Assembly: GCF_040436345.1 (NCBI RefSeq)
Contig: NC_133223.1
Location: 20,716,613-20,780,612, forward strand
Source: Pagrus major
Taxonomy: Eukaryota > Chordata > Actinopteri > Spariformes > Sparidae
Length of the DNA: 64,000 nt
Direction: 5' to 3'
Part shown: piece by piece, positions 1 to 11,300 of the stretch
How the letters are laid out: the number at the start of each line of letters is the position of its first letter
How positions within the stretch are numbered: the stretch's first letter is position 1
Position numbers and translations under genes: made by a program
The notes under the pieces: model-generated
Told to the model about the DNA's origin: nothing
The model's database searches: none
The model's input: only the letters and a program-made list of their open reading frames with translations

Positions 1-1000
1 GCTCAGATCCTCCCGAGCAAACTTTTGTTGTTAACATATGGAAAGATACATTTGTCTGATATATGGTTAGTTGTCATTATTTTCATAACATGATTTCTTA
101 ATGAATAAAAAAGTGCCTTTAACTTGAAATTGTTGTCCTCACTGGAAACTAAACATCCAGGTGACCTTTCTCTCTCTTAATGCTCCTGTATGAGGCCCCA
201 GTGAACACATTTCAGTTTAGTTTGAGCTAATTGTAAAAACCATGGATGCCCACACACACAGCTGTGTTCAATATTCTGGCTGATAATACTGCTGCTCAGG
301 TTGAAGGTATTAAACTGGAATTATATCTCACAGACAAAGTGAAAAAATTCATTCAAAATCCTATTGGCATTTGTAAGTACGCTAAGAACTAAACATGCAG
401 GCTTAGAAGTTGGCTTACCATGGGTGCTTTACAGTTCAATTCGAAAACATTTCCACTACCTCATACTGAGTTTTTGTGATTTTTGGTTCAAGGGTGAGAA
501 ACTTTTTACAGATGCCATACAACTCAAACTTTCTGGACTACAGATTTAAGATTTTTACGACAGGAAACGGCGGTTCTCATATGGCTTTTGTCCACAGGGA
601 TAACAAGCTAACCTCCCTTTTCATGTGTTACCCTGTGCTGGGTGGCAGACAAAACTGTATTTTTGTAGTGAATTTTATAGGGAACCCATGTAAAGCTGAT
701 GGTTTCATTCACTTCATAATGATAAGTTGAAGAAGACAACTACTAGTTGAAAACTGTAGAAATACCATTTTATTTTAAGTCCAGAATAGTCCAAAAACAA
801 GTTAGAAAGCTGTGGAAAACATAATCAAACAGAATGTAATAATTTTCTAATCCTTTTTGGCATATATTAAATTGAAAAAAGTACAAAGACAATATATTTA
901 ATGGAATCAATGAAATCTCCTTGCACAGCCACAGGTAGTCAGGTGCTGGTAGGCAGCAGGAACGTGTGTAATAACCTTAACAAACAAATCCTCTGCACAC
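1..1000. other. AT-rich non-coding DNA, nothing recognised
   Basis: About 1 kb of AT-rich sequence with only short spurious reading frames. I see no splice-flanked conserved peptide, tandem repeat or recognisable transposon end here. It may hold the far 3' flank of the Penelope-like element that begins near 1 kb. Confidence 0.5.
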
Positions 1001-1590
1001 TGACATAGACTTTACTATAGTACTTTATAAAAGGGAACAACTCGTTTCGTTCAGCGTCATCAGGTTCACCTCAGGTCTGACCTGAGCATTCACAGGTGTG
1101 TTTAAATGCATGCTGGTCACATGACCAATTTCTTTTTTTTCTTTTTTTTCTAAGCAAGACTCAAACAGTAAACACATCACAGTATACAAAAACAATACAA
1201 TTACATCAATCATGAAGTTGAAAAATATGTATCAACCATGGTATAAAGTTAAAAACTTCAAAATTTCAATGCATGAATATTATAGCAAAATCTACTTACA
1301 TATGAGCAAACAATAATACACAAAACGAGGAAATAAAGTAGAAATACTACAAAGTACTATATCCCAGCTTGAGACCACAGCCAGTACCTATATACAGAAA
1401 TACAAATACCTGTATGCAGAAAAACAATATAACATGACAAGAATAATATACATCCTACAAATCTATCCCTTACTCACTGCTCCGCAGGTGATAGTGCAGG
1501 CTCGACTTTCCCTACGCAGGATGGTACAGCTTTCCTTACGCAGGGTGATGGCTCAACTTTCCCTATGTATCCTACTGGGGGGGAAAAAGG

Positions 1591-1950
1591 TTAAAGAAAA
1601 CAACTCAAATCCTGTGGATCATTCATTCCAAAAGGTTCAACAGTAGACAGTTCATTAATCCAAAATGCTTCCCTTCTCAGGAGCTGTTTGATGATGTTCC
1701 CCCCTCTCGGATTAGGCAACACTCTTTCAATTCCAATAAATCTGAGGGAAGCTGCAGAACCATGATTTTTATCTTTGTAATGTCTGGCGATGGCATAATC
1801 AAGATTATTGTTTCTGATGGCCGCTTTATGCTCAGCAATCCTCAACTTCAGATTACGCTTTGTTTGGCCAACATACATCAAGCCACATGGGCAAATAAGC
1901 ACATAAATTACATGAGTGGAAAGACAATTGTTTCTTTTACATTATATTTC
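1591..1950 (-). pseudogene. PLE GIY-YIG endonuclease domain fragment
   Basis: The minus-strand frame from about 1935 to 1591 encodes a GIY-YIG nuclease domain. It opens at YVLICPCGLMYVGQT, where the family's second motif appears as MYVG, followed by the conserved Arg in LKLRIAEHKAAI, an IARHYKDKNH segment, and a C-terminal REAFWINELSTVEPFGMN block. This closely resembles the C-terminal end of Penelope-like polyproteins. The upstream connector with CGKCAHC (1937-2236) is in another frame, so a frameshift separates them near 1945. Confidence 0.8.
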
Positions 1951-2608
1951 TTTCCCGAATGGGGATGATTAAATGTTTTGTATCAAATGTGTTGGCACAA
2001 TGCGCACATTTTCCACATCTATAATTCCCATAAACTTGCTGAGAAAGCCAGTTGGTTTGTGTTGGTTCACTATACATGGAACTGTCAACAGTGTCTCTCA
2101 CATTTCTGCCTCTCTTGAAGCAAAATCGAGGTCTGGAGGCAGATAGATGGTTTAGGCTCGGGTCACATTCTAGTACTTTCCAATGTCTATTAATAATTTG
2201 TTTGACTTGCCTTGAAGCTGTGGAATATTCTGACACATAGGTGGTTCTGTTTATATTTTCATGCTGATAAGGTGGAGGATTTAATAATTCATCCCTCTCC
2301 CTCTTATTAGTCTTCTAATAGCCCTGTCAATAAGAGATTTGTCATATCCCCTTTGTTTGAACCGTTCAGCCATTTCTTTAGCCTTAATGTGGTAATTCTC
2401 TTCATTACTGCATATTCTTCTCAACCTGATGAACTGCCCATATAGGATATTATTAATGAGGTGGTCAGGATGGAAACTAGTTGCATGTAAAACAGTGTTT
2501 CTATCTGTGTTTTTACGATAGATAGATGTCTCCAATCTCCTGTTGTCATTTACAGAAATAAGTAGATCTGAAAAATGAATCTCTTTTTGACTATATTCCA
2601 TAGTGAAT

Positions 2609-3020
2609 TTAGTTAGAATATGTCCCATTAATGTAATAATTGAATGCCTTAAGGTCATCTTCACTGCCTACAAATCCCATCACAATGTCATCAATAAATC
2701 TGCGAAAAAACAAAATGTTACCAGAAAATGGATTGTTATTAAATATATGCTTTTCTTCCCACAATCCCATATACCAATTTGCATAGTTAGGGGCAAAAGG
2801 TGACCCCATACTTGTGCCTTGAGATTGCAAAAAATATTTTTTATCAAACATAAATTAATTAGAGTTCAGAATAAACTTCGTCAATATCATAAGCAGTTCG
2901 GCAGGGAGAACATCTTTTCTAGGTTCCAAGTAAAAGTCCATGGCTTCTAAACCACCTCCATGTGGGATGTTGGTATAAAGGGCTTCAACATCAAAAGTAA
3001 CCAGAAGAGTTTTCAGGCAT
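2609..3020 (-). pseudogene. PLE reverse transcriptase core, broken
   Basis: The minus-strand translation carries RT motif A (FDVEALYTNIP), the thumb-proximal QGTSMGSPFAP block typical of Penelope RTs, and the catalytic IDDI box. A TAA interrupts the frame near 2850, a few residues before FDKKYFLQSQG. This piece lies between the N-terminal KAADKEG segment (3251-3442) and the connector/GIY-YIG pieces downstream on the same strand. The order supports a single inserted element rather than scattered matches. The function of the family is copying element RNA into DNA at a nicked target; this copy cannot make the full protein. Confidence 0.8.
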
Positions 3021-3959
3021 CGTAATGTGAGTGAGCAATTTTAAGACATCAGTGGTGTCCACCACATATGACTGTAATGTCTACACAATGTCTTTAATGA
3101 AAAAGTCCACAAATTGGCTTAAAGGTTCAGACAATCAGTTCTTACTTGCTACAATAAGTCTGCCCGGAGGATTCACCAATCACTTGTGTATTTTGGGCAA
3201 TAAGTAGAACACAGGAGTCATTGGGTACTTTCAGAAATTCAAATTGCTTTTTAGTGATCCACTGGTTCTTCAAGGCTCTGTTCAGAATAGAATCCCTCTC
3301 TTCTACAAAAGGTCTCCACTGGGTTATGTGGTAACTGTCTGTAAAAAGAGGCATCACCAAGTTGTCTAAAGGCCTCAGTTGTATAATCCTTAGTATTTTG
3401 TACAACTATAGCAGCCCCTTCCTTATCGGCTGCTTTTATCAAAATTTTAGGATTGTTCTGTAGTTCATATATATTTAATGTTTTACCTCATCAACTCAAT
3501 TGAACTAATTGAATTGAAAATATTCCACAGGTAAATTGGTAACAGGTGATATTATCATGATTGGGTATTAAGGGGGTGTCCTCGAAAGGCTCAGTCATTC
3601 ACAAGCAAGGAAGGTTCACTACTTTGTGAAACACATAATTGTATAACAGATATATAATAAAAAAACCACTGTCTGTAACAGTTGGCAAAAGATTGCACGC
3701 TAGCCAACGTCCCAACATTTTGGGATTCATGGTTGTATCATCTGGAAAATGAGAGAGGAAATTTTAAATTCACTAGTTGCAGCTACCCCTGGCAACATTT
3801 TACCATGACATTTAAAGATATGAAACAGGAACTGCAGTTTCATCCTTGATTAAATTTCAATGTTTTATTAATTTTTTTCAGAAGGTAAAGGTTAATACAA
3901 CAGCAACAAAGAAGACAAAATTCTTCTAAATTTTTTATATTTGCATTTCCATAACAAAG

Positions 3960-5180
3960 TCATACCGTGATTATATTGGTCCTCAGTGAGTTGCTAAAAC
4001 AAAAACCAAAAAACAAGATATTTTATTTCATACATATGGTGAATATACTGTATCGGTCCTCAATGAGTAGTCATAAATGTTTACAATATGAAAAAAAAAA
4101 TTGCATTTGGATCGTAAAGTATTTAATGCAGTGATTCTATTCGCACTGAGTAGTTATCCATGTTTACATACTGCAAATTAAAAAAAAGATATTTAATTTC
4201 ATAACAAAGCTGTACACTGATTATACTGGTCCTCAATGAGTATTCATAAATGTTTACAACATTACAAAGAAAATAAAAAATAAAAATTATTTCCTAACAA
4301 AACTGTACACTGATCATATTGGTCCTCATTGGGTAGTCATAAATGTTTATAAAATTGCAACAACAAAAAAACATTTGGAGAACATTTCATAAAGCGCATT
4401 TTCATAGAGTGATTATATTTGCCATCAGTGAGTACTTAAAATGTTTACGACAATACAAATTTTTTTTTAAATTTTCATAACAAAATCATACCTTGATTAT
4501 ACTGGTCCTCAGTGAGTAGTAAACATTTTCACAACGTTGCTAAAACAACAACCAAAAAACAAGATATTTCATTTCATACATCATATGGTGAATATACCGT
4601 ATCGGTCCTCAGTGAGTAGTCATAAATGTTTACAATATGGCAAAAAAAATACATTTGCATTTGGACAGTAAAGTATTTAATTCAGTGATTCTATTTGCAG
4701 TGAGTAGTTATACATGTTTACAAGACTGCAAATCAAAAAAAAGATATTTAATTTCATAACAAAGCTGTACACTGATTATACCGGTCCTCAGTGAGTATTC
4801 ATAAATGTTTACAACATTACAAAGAAAATAAAAAATAAAAATAATTTCCTAACAAAACTGTACTCTGATCATATTGGTCCTCATTAGGTAGTCATAAATG
4901 TTTATAAAATTGCAACAACAACAAAAAAAAAATTTCATAAAGCGCATTTTCATAGAGTGATTATATTTGCCATCAGTGAGTACTTATGAATGTTTACTAC
5001 AATACGAAAAAAAAAATTCCATTTTCATAATAAAGTCATACAGTGATTATACTGGGCATCAGTAAGTAGTTATAAATGTTTACAACATTGCAAAAGAAAA
5101 AAAGCATTTCATAAAGCTTAACACTTACTTTACTGGTCCTCAGTGATTGGTCATAAATGTTCACAAAATTGCTAATAAAA
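3960..5180. repeat. AT-rich tandem array with higher-order structure
   Basis: A unit of roughly 85-95 bp recurs about 14 times. Each has a GTGATTATACTGGTCCTCAG-like core, then GAGTAGTCATAAATG, TTTACAA and an A-rich tract. Neighbouring units differ from each other, but unit n closely matches unit n+6. For example the AAACAAGATA block ends at 4020 and again at 4566, the AGCTGTACACTG block recurs from about 4209 to about 4764, and the CATAAAGCGCATTTTCATAG block recurs near 4389 and 4936. This gives a higher-order period of about 545-555 bp, present in about two copies. The array begins just after a region with no features and ends about 180 bp from the stop codon of the sacsin-like gene, so it may be transcribed in that gene's 3' UTR or lie just beyond it. 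Confidence 0.85.
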
Positions 5181-5361
5181 AACTGCTCTACAGTAAAGAG
5201 TCAAAAGAAAACCTTTTCGTTTTAGAATATTTGTAACAGTCATATCATTCTTATGTTCGACCTGTTTAACAAATTGTGCTGTTGTTTTGTTATCAGTATT
5301 GTTCAAGATAACAATATGGTAACAGCCTTTTTGACATGTCAAAATTGACTGTTTTGAATTC

Positions 5362-8300
5362 CTAGTTCACATACGCCTCTACTTTATCGAGAAGCTCAGA
5401 TGCCTTGCTCAGTGCCAACATTTCATTCTCTGATTTGAACTGTCCGTTTGGAATATGGGGAAATGGATGGCAGTTGGGATACTGAGTCTTTTTGCCGTCT
5501 ACTCCCAGCGTCTTCAGATTTTCCACAATTTGAGGTAGAACTCTCAGTTGGACGTTATAAAGGGAAACTCGTACAGCTAGGGCTGAAATGGAGCTGCTGT
5601 TGGGATGTTGACCATTTCTTTTATACTCAGCAGCTATGAGAGCCTTTTCCACTACTTGATGGACTTTGAACAGACACCACTCTGTGCTGCCCCCACCTGT
5701 GTCTTTGTAAGCTGCATTGAGATCACAACGAGCCTGTCTACACCAGCGCTGGGCCTCTTCTCTGTTTGGCCTCGGGACATTTTCATTATGGTTCCAAAAG
5801 TTGTAGGACTGGTGGGCTCTAGAGAATCTCTCTCGACCGTTTCTGTGTCGCCTGGCCTCCTGATTCCACTGATCATAGAAGTCTCTGAAATTTGAGTTTC
5901 CCCTTGAAGAGGACGAACCTGCAGTCCTGCCATTGCCTTTGTTGAGCTCATTAATTCGATTCTGCAAGTATTGGCATGCCTCAGTGGCAAGTGATTGGCA
6001 GTCAAGGTTTTTGTCAGGATGCCATCTCAGGTACAGTCGTTTGATAGCTTTATTCCTCTCCTCTTGAGGAAGGGTCCAGATCTCTGCCAAACACTTGTCA
6101 ATTTCCCTTTTAGCTTCTTCAATAGACGTCGGTAAGGATCCTGTAGATGAGGAACTTGTAGATGAGGAACTTGTAGTTGATGACTGGGAAGAATGTGGCC
6201 CAGCTCCCGCTAGTGGCTCCAGCTCCATGCAAGAGGCTTCAGCAGATGTGCAAGTCCTCCCTTTTGTTTTCTTTTGTCGTTTAATCTGATACAGGTCAAG
6301 ACAACTGACTTCAATTGGCTCATCTTCTCCAATATCTATTTTGTACCGCTGTGAATATGGTCCATCGTGCCCAGTCAGTTCTTCAACAATAACTGCATAA
6401 ATGTACTTGTTGTTAGTGCTGTAGCCAACATATTCCCCCTCTTCAAAGTTGTTGAGAAAGTTCATGTCTAAGAAATCGTGGCATTCCTCTGGAATATCTG
6501 TTCCAGGTGCTGGTTGTTGACTGACGCTTTCAGTTTCAGCACTGTCATGTATCTCGTTCTTAGCCAGAGTTTTCTTAACGTCTTGCAGGTTATCACACAT
6601 GAGAAGTTGTCCGAGCACCAGGAGGTAAATTGATTCAAATTTGTTACCTAAAAGAGCATTAATCTCCTTTATCAATGTCATATTGATGTCAGTTAACACT
6701 TTAGGAGCCATGTCATTGTTGTGTTTTAAATAAAAGATGCAATCTTGTTGCTCTCGGTTGACAAAAACATCAGTTTCGGTGGCAGTTTTGTGTATTGGCT
6801 CTTTTCCCAGCCAAAGCTTTGTTTCCAGACGATTGCAGCAGACAATCTGAATACTGCCAAAAGTCTTCATGCACATCTCAGAAGCTTCTTCTTGTGTTAT
6901 TTTTCCCTGTGACTGCTGTCTGATAAGACAAATCAATCCATGTCTAAATGCTGGAGAGGTAAGATGTTCGTAAAACCATCCACGAAATTCACAGTAAGTT
7001 TCAAGCTCACAAAGCTGCATGTGTAATTCCACTACTTTTTCCTCAGTGATTTGAGACAACAACTTAGGCTGAAATTTCTGAGGCAGCAACTTCACCAACC
7101 AATGATGCTCATAGATGTCAGGGCCCAAATGACATTCACTGAGTTTCTCAAGCAACAGGAACTTATTCTCCAGTGCGTCTTCCAACCTTTTGATCTCAAA
7201 CGTTGTGTCATTGTAGTAGAGTGTGCATGATGGGTATAATTTACCATCTCTTGCAGGAAGATACAAAGTCTTTACATCGTCAACATGGGAACGATTTCCT
7301 TGAGATTTGATTAACTGAAAAAACTGCTGAACAGCACGTTTTATAGTTTCCAGTTGGTTTGGGTTTGGTTTTGGTTCATCACAGGAATCAGCATAAACTG
7401 CTGCCAGAACATTACAATACTGCACTGCAGTAGGTTTGTCCTTCACACCAATTTTCTTGAAGAAATCTGTGAACATCACATCCTGGGGAGAAATGCTGTA
7501 CAAATACGGCCTGAACTCGCGATAATAGGGGAGTGAAAGACACACATCATCAGGCCTCACAAGTTCTTTGTCTTTTTCAACCAACACAACAGGAAGATCA
7601 GCCAGTGGTCGGCCTTCAAACCTGTTTGTGTGCAGGTAGGCATACGAACTTCGAAACACATTAGCACGGGTTTTGATCAACTGGTCAGTTTTACAGGGTG
7701 ACTGACAGATGTTGCTCATGTTACTGGTTACACAGTTTGAAGGTGGTTGTTCATGAGCTCCTGCATTTTTCATCATAGTCATGAGCCTCTTTGACTTATA
7801 AGCTGGCAGATGTATGATTGGCATTGAAGACCAGATCAGTTCTTGATGCTTGGGATCGCTTTCGATCAAAGATCCTCTGATTTTAACAGCAGTTCTCTCA
7901 GCAGCAAATGGTTGGTGGTAGTTGCACAGTTCTTTTCTAATGTTCACAGGGAAAATGAACTTGATGTCAGCTATGCTCTCCAGCAACTTTTCCTCTTTGT
8001 TATCGTGGTTGTCTACTATATCCAAAGCTGTTTTGAAAATTAATGATGATTTCTCTCTCAACTCTTTATACTGACAGTTTCCTTTAGCCTCTGATTCTAA
8101 CTGGTGTGCAAAATGTATTATGTCATCTTTTGACACAACATGCTTCATTCCAAGTTCTCGAAGTAATTGTTTTGGTTGGTCTGTTGTTTGTACAGTTTCT
8201 CCACACAACTCAGTCCAAAATCTCTCAGGCACAAATCTCTCTTGGGGCAACATTTTCTTGTACAGCTTAACACTGTCGTCAAAGTAGTATGACGCTGTCT

Positions 8301-11300
8301 CCAATCTGCCTTGAGAACTGCGAATCAGTTTGACTGTCTTCAGTGAGGAGATGATTTTGTCCTTATACTGACAATAATTGACAGTGTATTGTAATGACAG
8401 TAACAGCTTGAGGCATTGAAACACCTGGCTCTCTGTGAGTGTGTGTACGATGGGAAGAATGAACTTCATGAAAAACTCCAAATCAGTTAGAATTTGTAAT
8501 TTCAGTATTTCTGACAGTCTGTCGTTCTCTAGACTTTTTTTCAGAAGAATGCTGCTGCTGTCGGCCAGGGTGAACAAATCTGAAAATGTCAAGGACGTAG
8601 TGCTGTTGAGGATAAATACCTCATGTCTATCAATCCTCACGCAGTTACCATGTATTGTTTCAAATAATGGTAAGGATTTGAGCTTTCTCTGATAATCTTG
8701 TTTGTCTTCGGACTTGGATACTCCATCCTGCAGGAAACGCTGAAGCTCTTTCATCTCATCAGTGGAAAGCTGGGAAAACTCTGAGTGTTTAATGTTGTAG
8801 ACCTGGTCCAACACAGAGCTTTTATCATTCACATCCATAAGTTCAGGGTGTAGAAGTGAATGAACATGCTGTCGGTCTCCATGTATCTCAGAGAAGAATA
8901 CACTGTCAAGCTTCATGAAACCAAGTTTAAAGAGGATGCCTGATAGGTCTCTTTCTGACAGGAAGTGAATCACATTTGGCATCTCCTTCATTGTTGTCAG
9001 GAAGTGTTTGTTGTTCAACCTTGGACACACAACAGGTAAAAAGCAGCAGTCACTGAAGAGCTGCCTCACATCACTCAATGTCAGAGGTTTTCCATCATCA
9101 CTAGATGTTGCAGGCTTAATCTGACTGTCTAAGAACTTCCAAAGAGATTTCAGCCACTCTAATGTTGTTTCATTTGGGACATGAAGACCAGTGTGTGGAT
9201 CAACTTCACAGCCCTGTAGAAGATGCTGAATTGTGGGTTTCAGATATTTCTCTGCACAGTGAACTGTCAAACTTGTGACAAGATTGAAAGCTTGGAGAAC
9301 TTTGATGTGGTCTTTGTTTGTCTGACAATCTGCAAATTGGTCCTCATGGTCAAAGAACAGACTGTCATAATCTGATATCAGCTTGGGAGTTTTGGAGTTA
9401 AACACTCTCAAAACCTTGTCTCTTGTTAGAAGAAGTGGTAGCCCATCGAGTAAACTGGGATTGTCCTCTATGATCTTTTTCAAGTCTTTTTTAAACTCCT
9501 TTAAGCAGAAACTCAAGAGCTTTGAACATCTCGTTTCATCTCTGATCAGAGTGGCAGTTAAAGGTAGGGGTAAATCCTTATCTGTTTTTGTTGGGTCATT
9601 GAGCGGCTTCTCTCTCAGGAATGTCTGCACAGATAAAGAAGTCACATCTTTCACTTCAACATCAGCAGATCCGAAACTTTCCCAAATTCTTTGCATCTCC
9701 GTGGAAAAAGGAACCAATGTCATTCCAAGATCTTCCAAAATGGGATTAATCTTGTAACTTCCTGGGTGTGTCAGGTAAGGTGCCTCAGTTGATTCAGAGT
9801 CTCTGACGTTACACCAGTCAAAAGAGTACTCCTTAAACTCACGGTTTGCAATGACACGTGTTGAACTCCTCAACACTGGAATCACATTGAGGCCTCGTTC
9901 GCTGATTGATCTGTATACCTCATGTATCATTTCATGCCAATCCTTAACAACATTTTTGGACACAGTCGGCCAAAAACACAAGTAAAAGCAACTTAAACGT
10001 GGCTCAATCTGTGCAAAAGTGACTTTCTTATCTCCAATTTTACGGCTGATGTAATGAAGGAGATCTGCATATAGTGGAGCAATGACATTCTGTTTCAAAG
10101 ATTCATTCCAGTTAGATTTTTGACTTTGCCCATCTTCTTTCCAAAGGCTTTTCCTGGCAGAATCTACCTCAAAGTTTGCATTGACATGCACTGGCAGTCC
10201 AGTTTTCCCTGGCAAAGGAAGTGAACAAAAGGCTACTCCACTGAAATCTGTGTGGCTAGATGGTGCTGGACCCTTTGAGCTCACAAGCGCTGCTATTGCT
10301 GCTTGAGGAAGTTTGTCTGACAGTATTAATTCTCTTTCACCACTGTTTTTGAATGAGCCAAACTGTTCTGCAATGATCCAATTACTTTGTCTTTTATCTG
10401 ACATTGAAATCGTGAATTCATAAATGGCCTTCTGTGGCGTTACTGGTTTGTCAGATTGCAGCGCATTTTTTTGAAGGTTTGCAAAAGCCTCCTTTCCTTC
10501 TCTGCTCATTTGTGGTAGACTTTTTTCAACCACGAATATGGTTTCAAGTGTCTCTGAATGTTCACCGATCACATGGACCTTTATTTTGCAGATGTTTTTC
10601 AAAAACATTATTAGTCCTTCAGGATCTTCAGAAAGGGCAGAGCAGAGACTTTTCATGTCATTGTCAGTGACTTCCTGCTTTGATATCTTAGAGCTCTCTG
10701 CCATGGCATCTGTCCTCAGTGGTAATCTGAACATGGTGCCCTCTTTAAGAGTAAACTTGTCAGGAAGAAACGATTTGTAGACATCCATGTACATGTTCCT
10801 GAAAGTGTCGGCTAGCTCATAGCCAATGCCAGGTCGTGCTTGGTCTGAAAAACTTTCAATGTACTCTTCATTGGGATCAGAAATACAGAGTAATTTATCT
10901 CCAGTGAGGATTGAGGGGCAGTCAGTGAGATGGTAAACAGAGTTGAATCCCACTCCGTACTTTCCTATTTTTCCTGGAGAGTTGTGCTTTCCTCCTTCTC
11001 CCAGCTGCTGAATGCCTGTCAGGTCAGCATCAGAAAACACTTTGTTGTTGAACACACACAGTGCTGGACCTTGCAGATGGTTCCATTTCTCTCCAAATGT
11101 TTTTTCTTTGCCATGCTGTCGTTTGTCCCAAACAAAGTGAATTTCTGTTGCCTCTGCATCATCAGCATTTTGGATAAGCTCTTTAAGGATATCCTTTTTT
11201 GCTGGATAGGCTGAAATGATGTTTTTAATTCGAACAGTTAGTTGTTCATGCTGTTGAAACTCAAACGCAAATGGTGAAATGTTCTTAACTACATGGTCTT

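Larger units (their letters stand above)
1000..3490 (-). mobile_element. Degraded Penelope-like retroelement (RT + GIY-YIG)
   Basis: Reading the minus strand from about 3470 down to 1591 gives, in the right order, pieces of one Penelope-like (PLE) polyprotein. They are an N-terminal segment with the 'KAADKEGAA' motif (3442-3251), reverse transcriptase blocks with DVEALYTNIPH (about 3000), QGTSMGSPFAPNYANWYMG (2830-2770) and RFIDDIV (about 2700), a Cys-rich linker CGKCAHC (about 2000), and a C-terminal GIY-YIG endonuclease with YVGQTKRNLKLRIAEH (1902-1800). The pieces lie in different frames and are broken by at least one in-frame stop near 2850 and frameshifts near 2250 and 1945, so the copy is dead. 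Element ends were not located; the low-coordinate end is estimated from a short GA-rich motif at 1030-1080. PLEs with an endonuclease of this type are common in fish. Family assignment (Poseidon/Neptune-type) is uncertain. Confidence 0.85.

Noticed and set aside
3960-5180. CRISPR-like regularly spaced repeats
   Set aside because: Whole units are similar, with no unique spacers and no cas genes, and the genome is vertebrate. It is a tandem satellite-type array.
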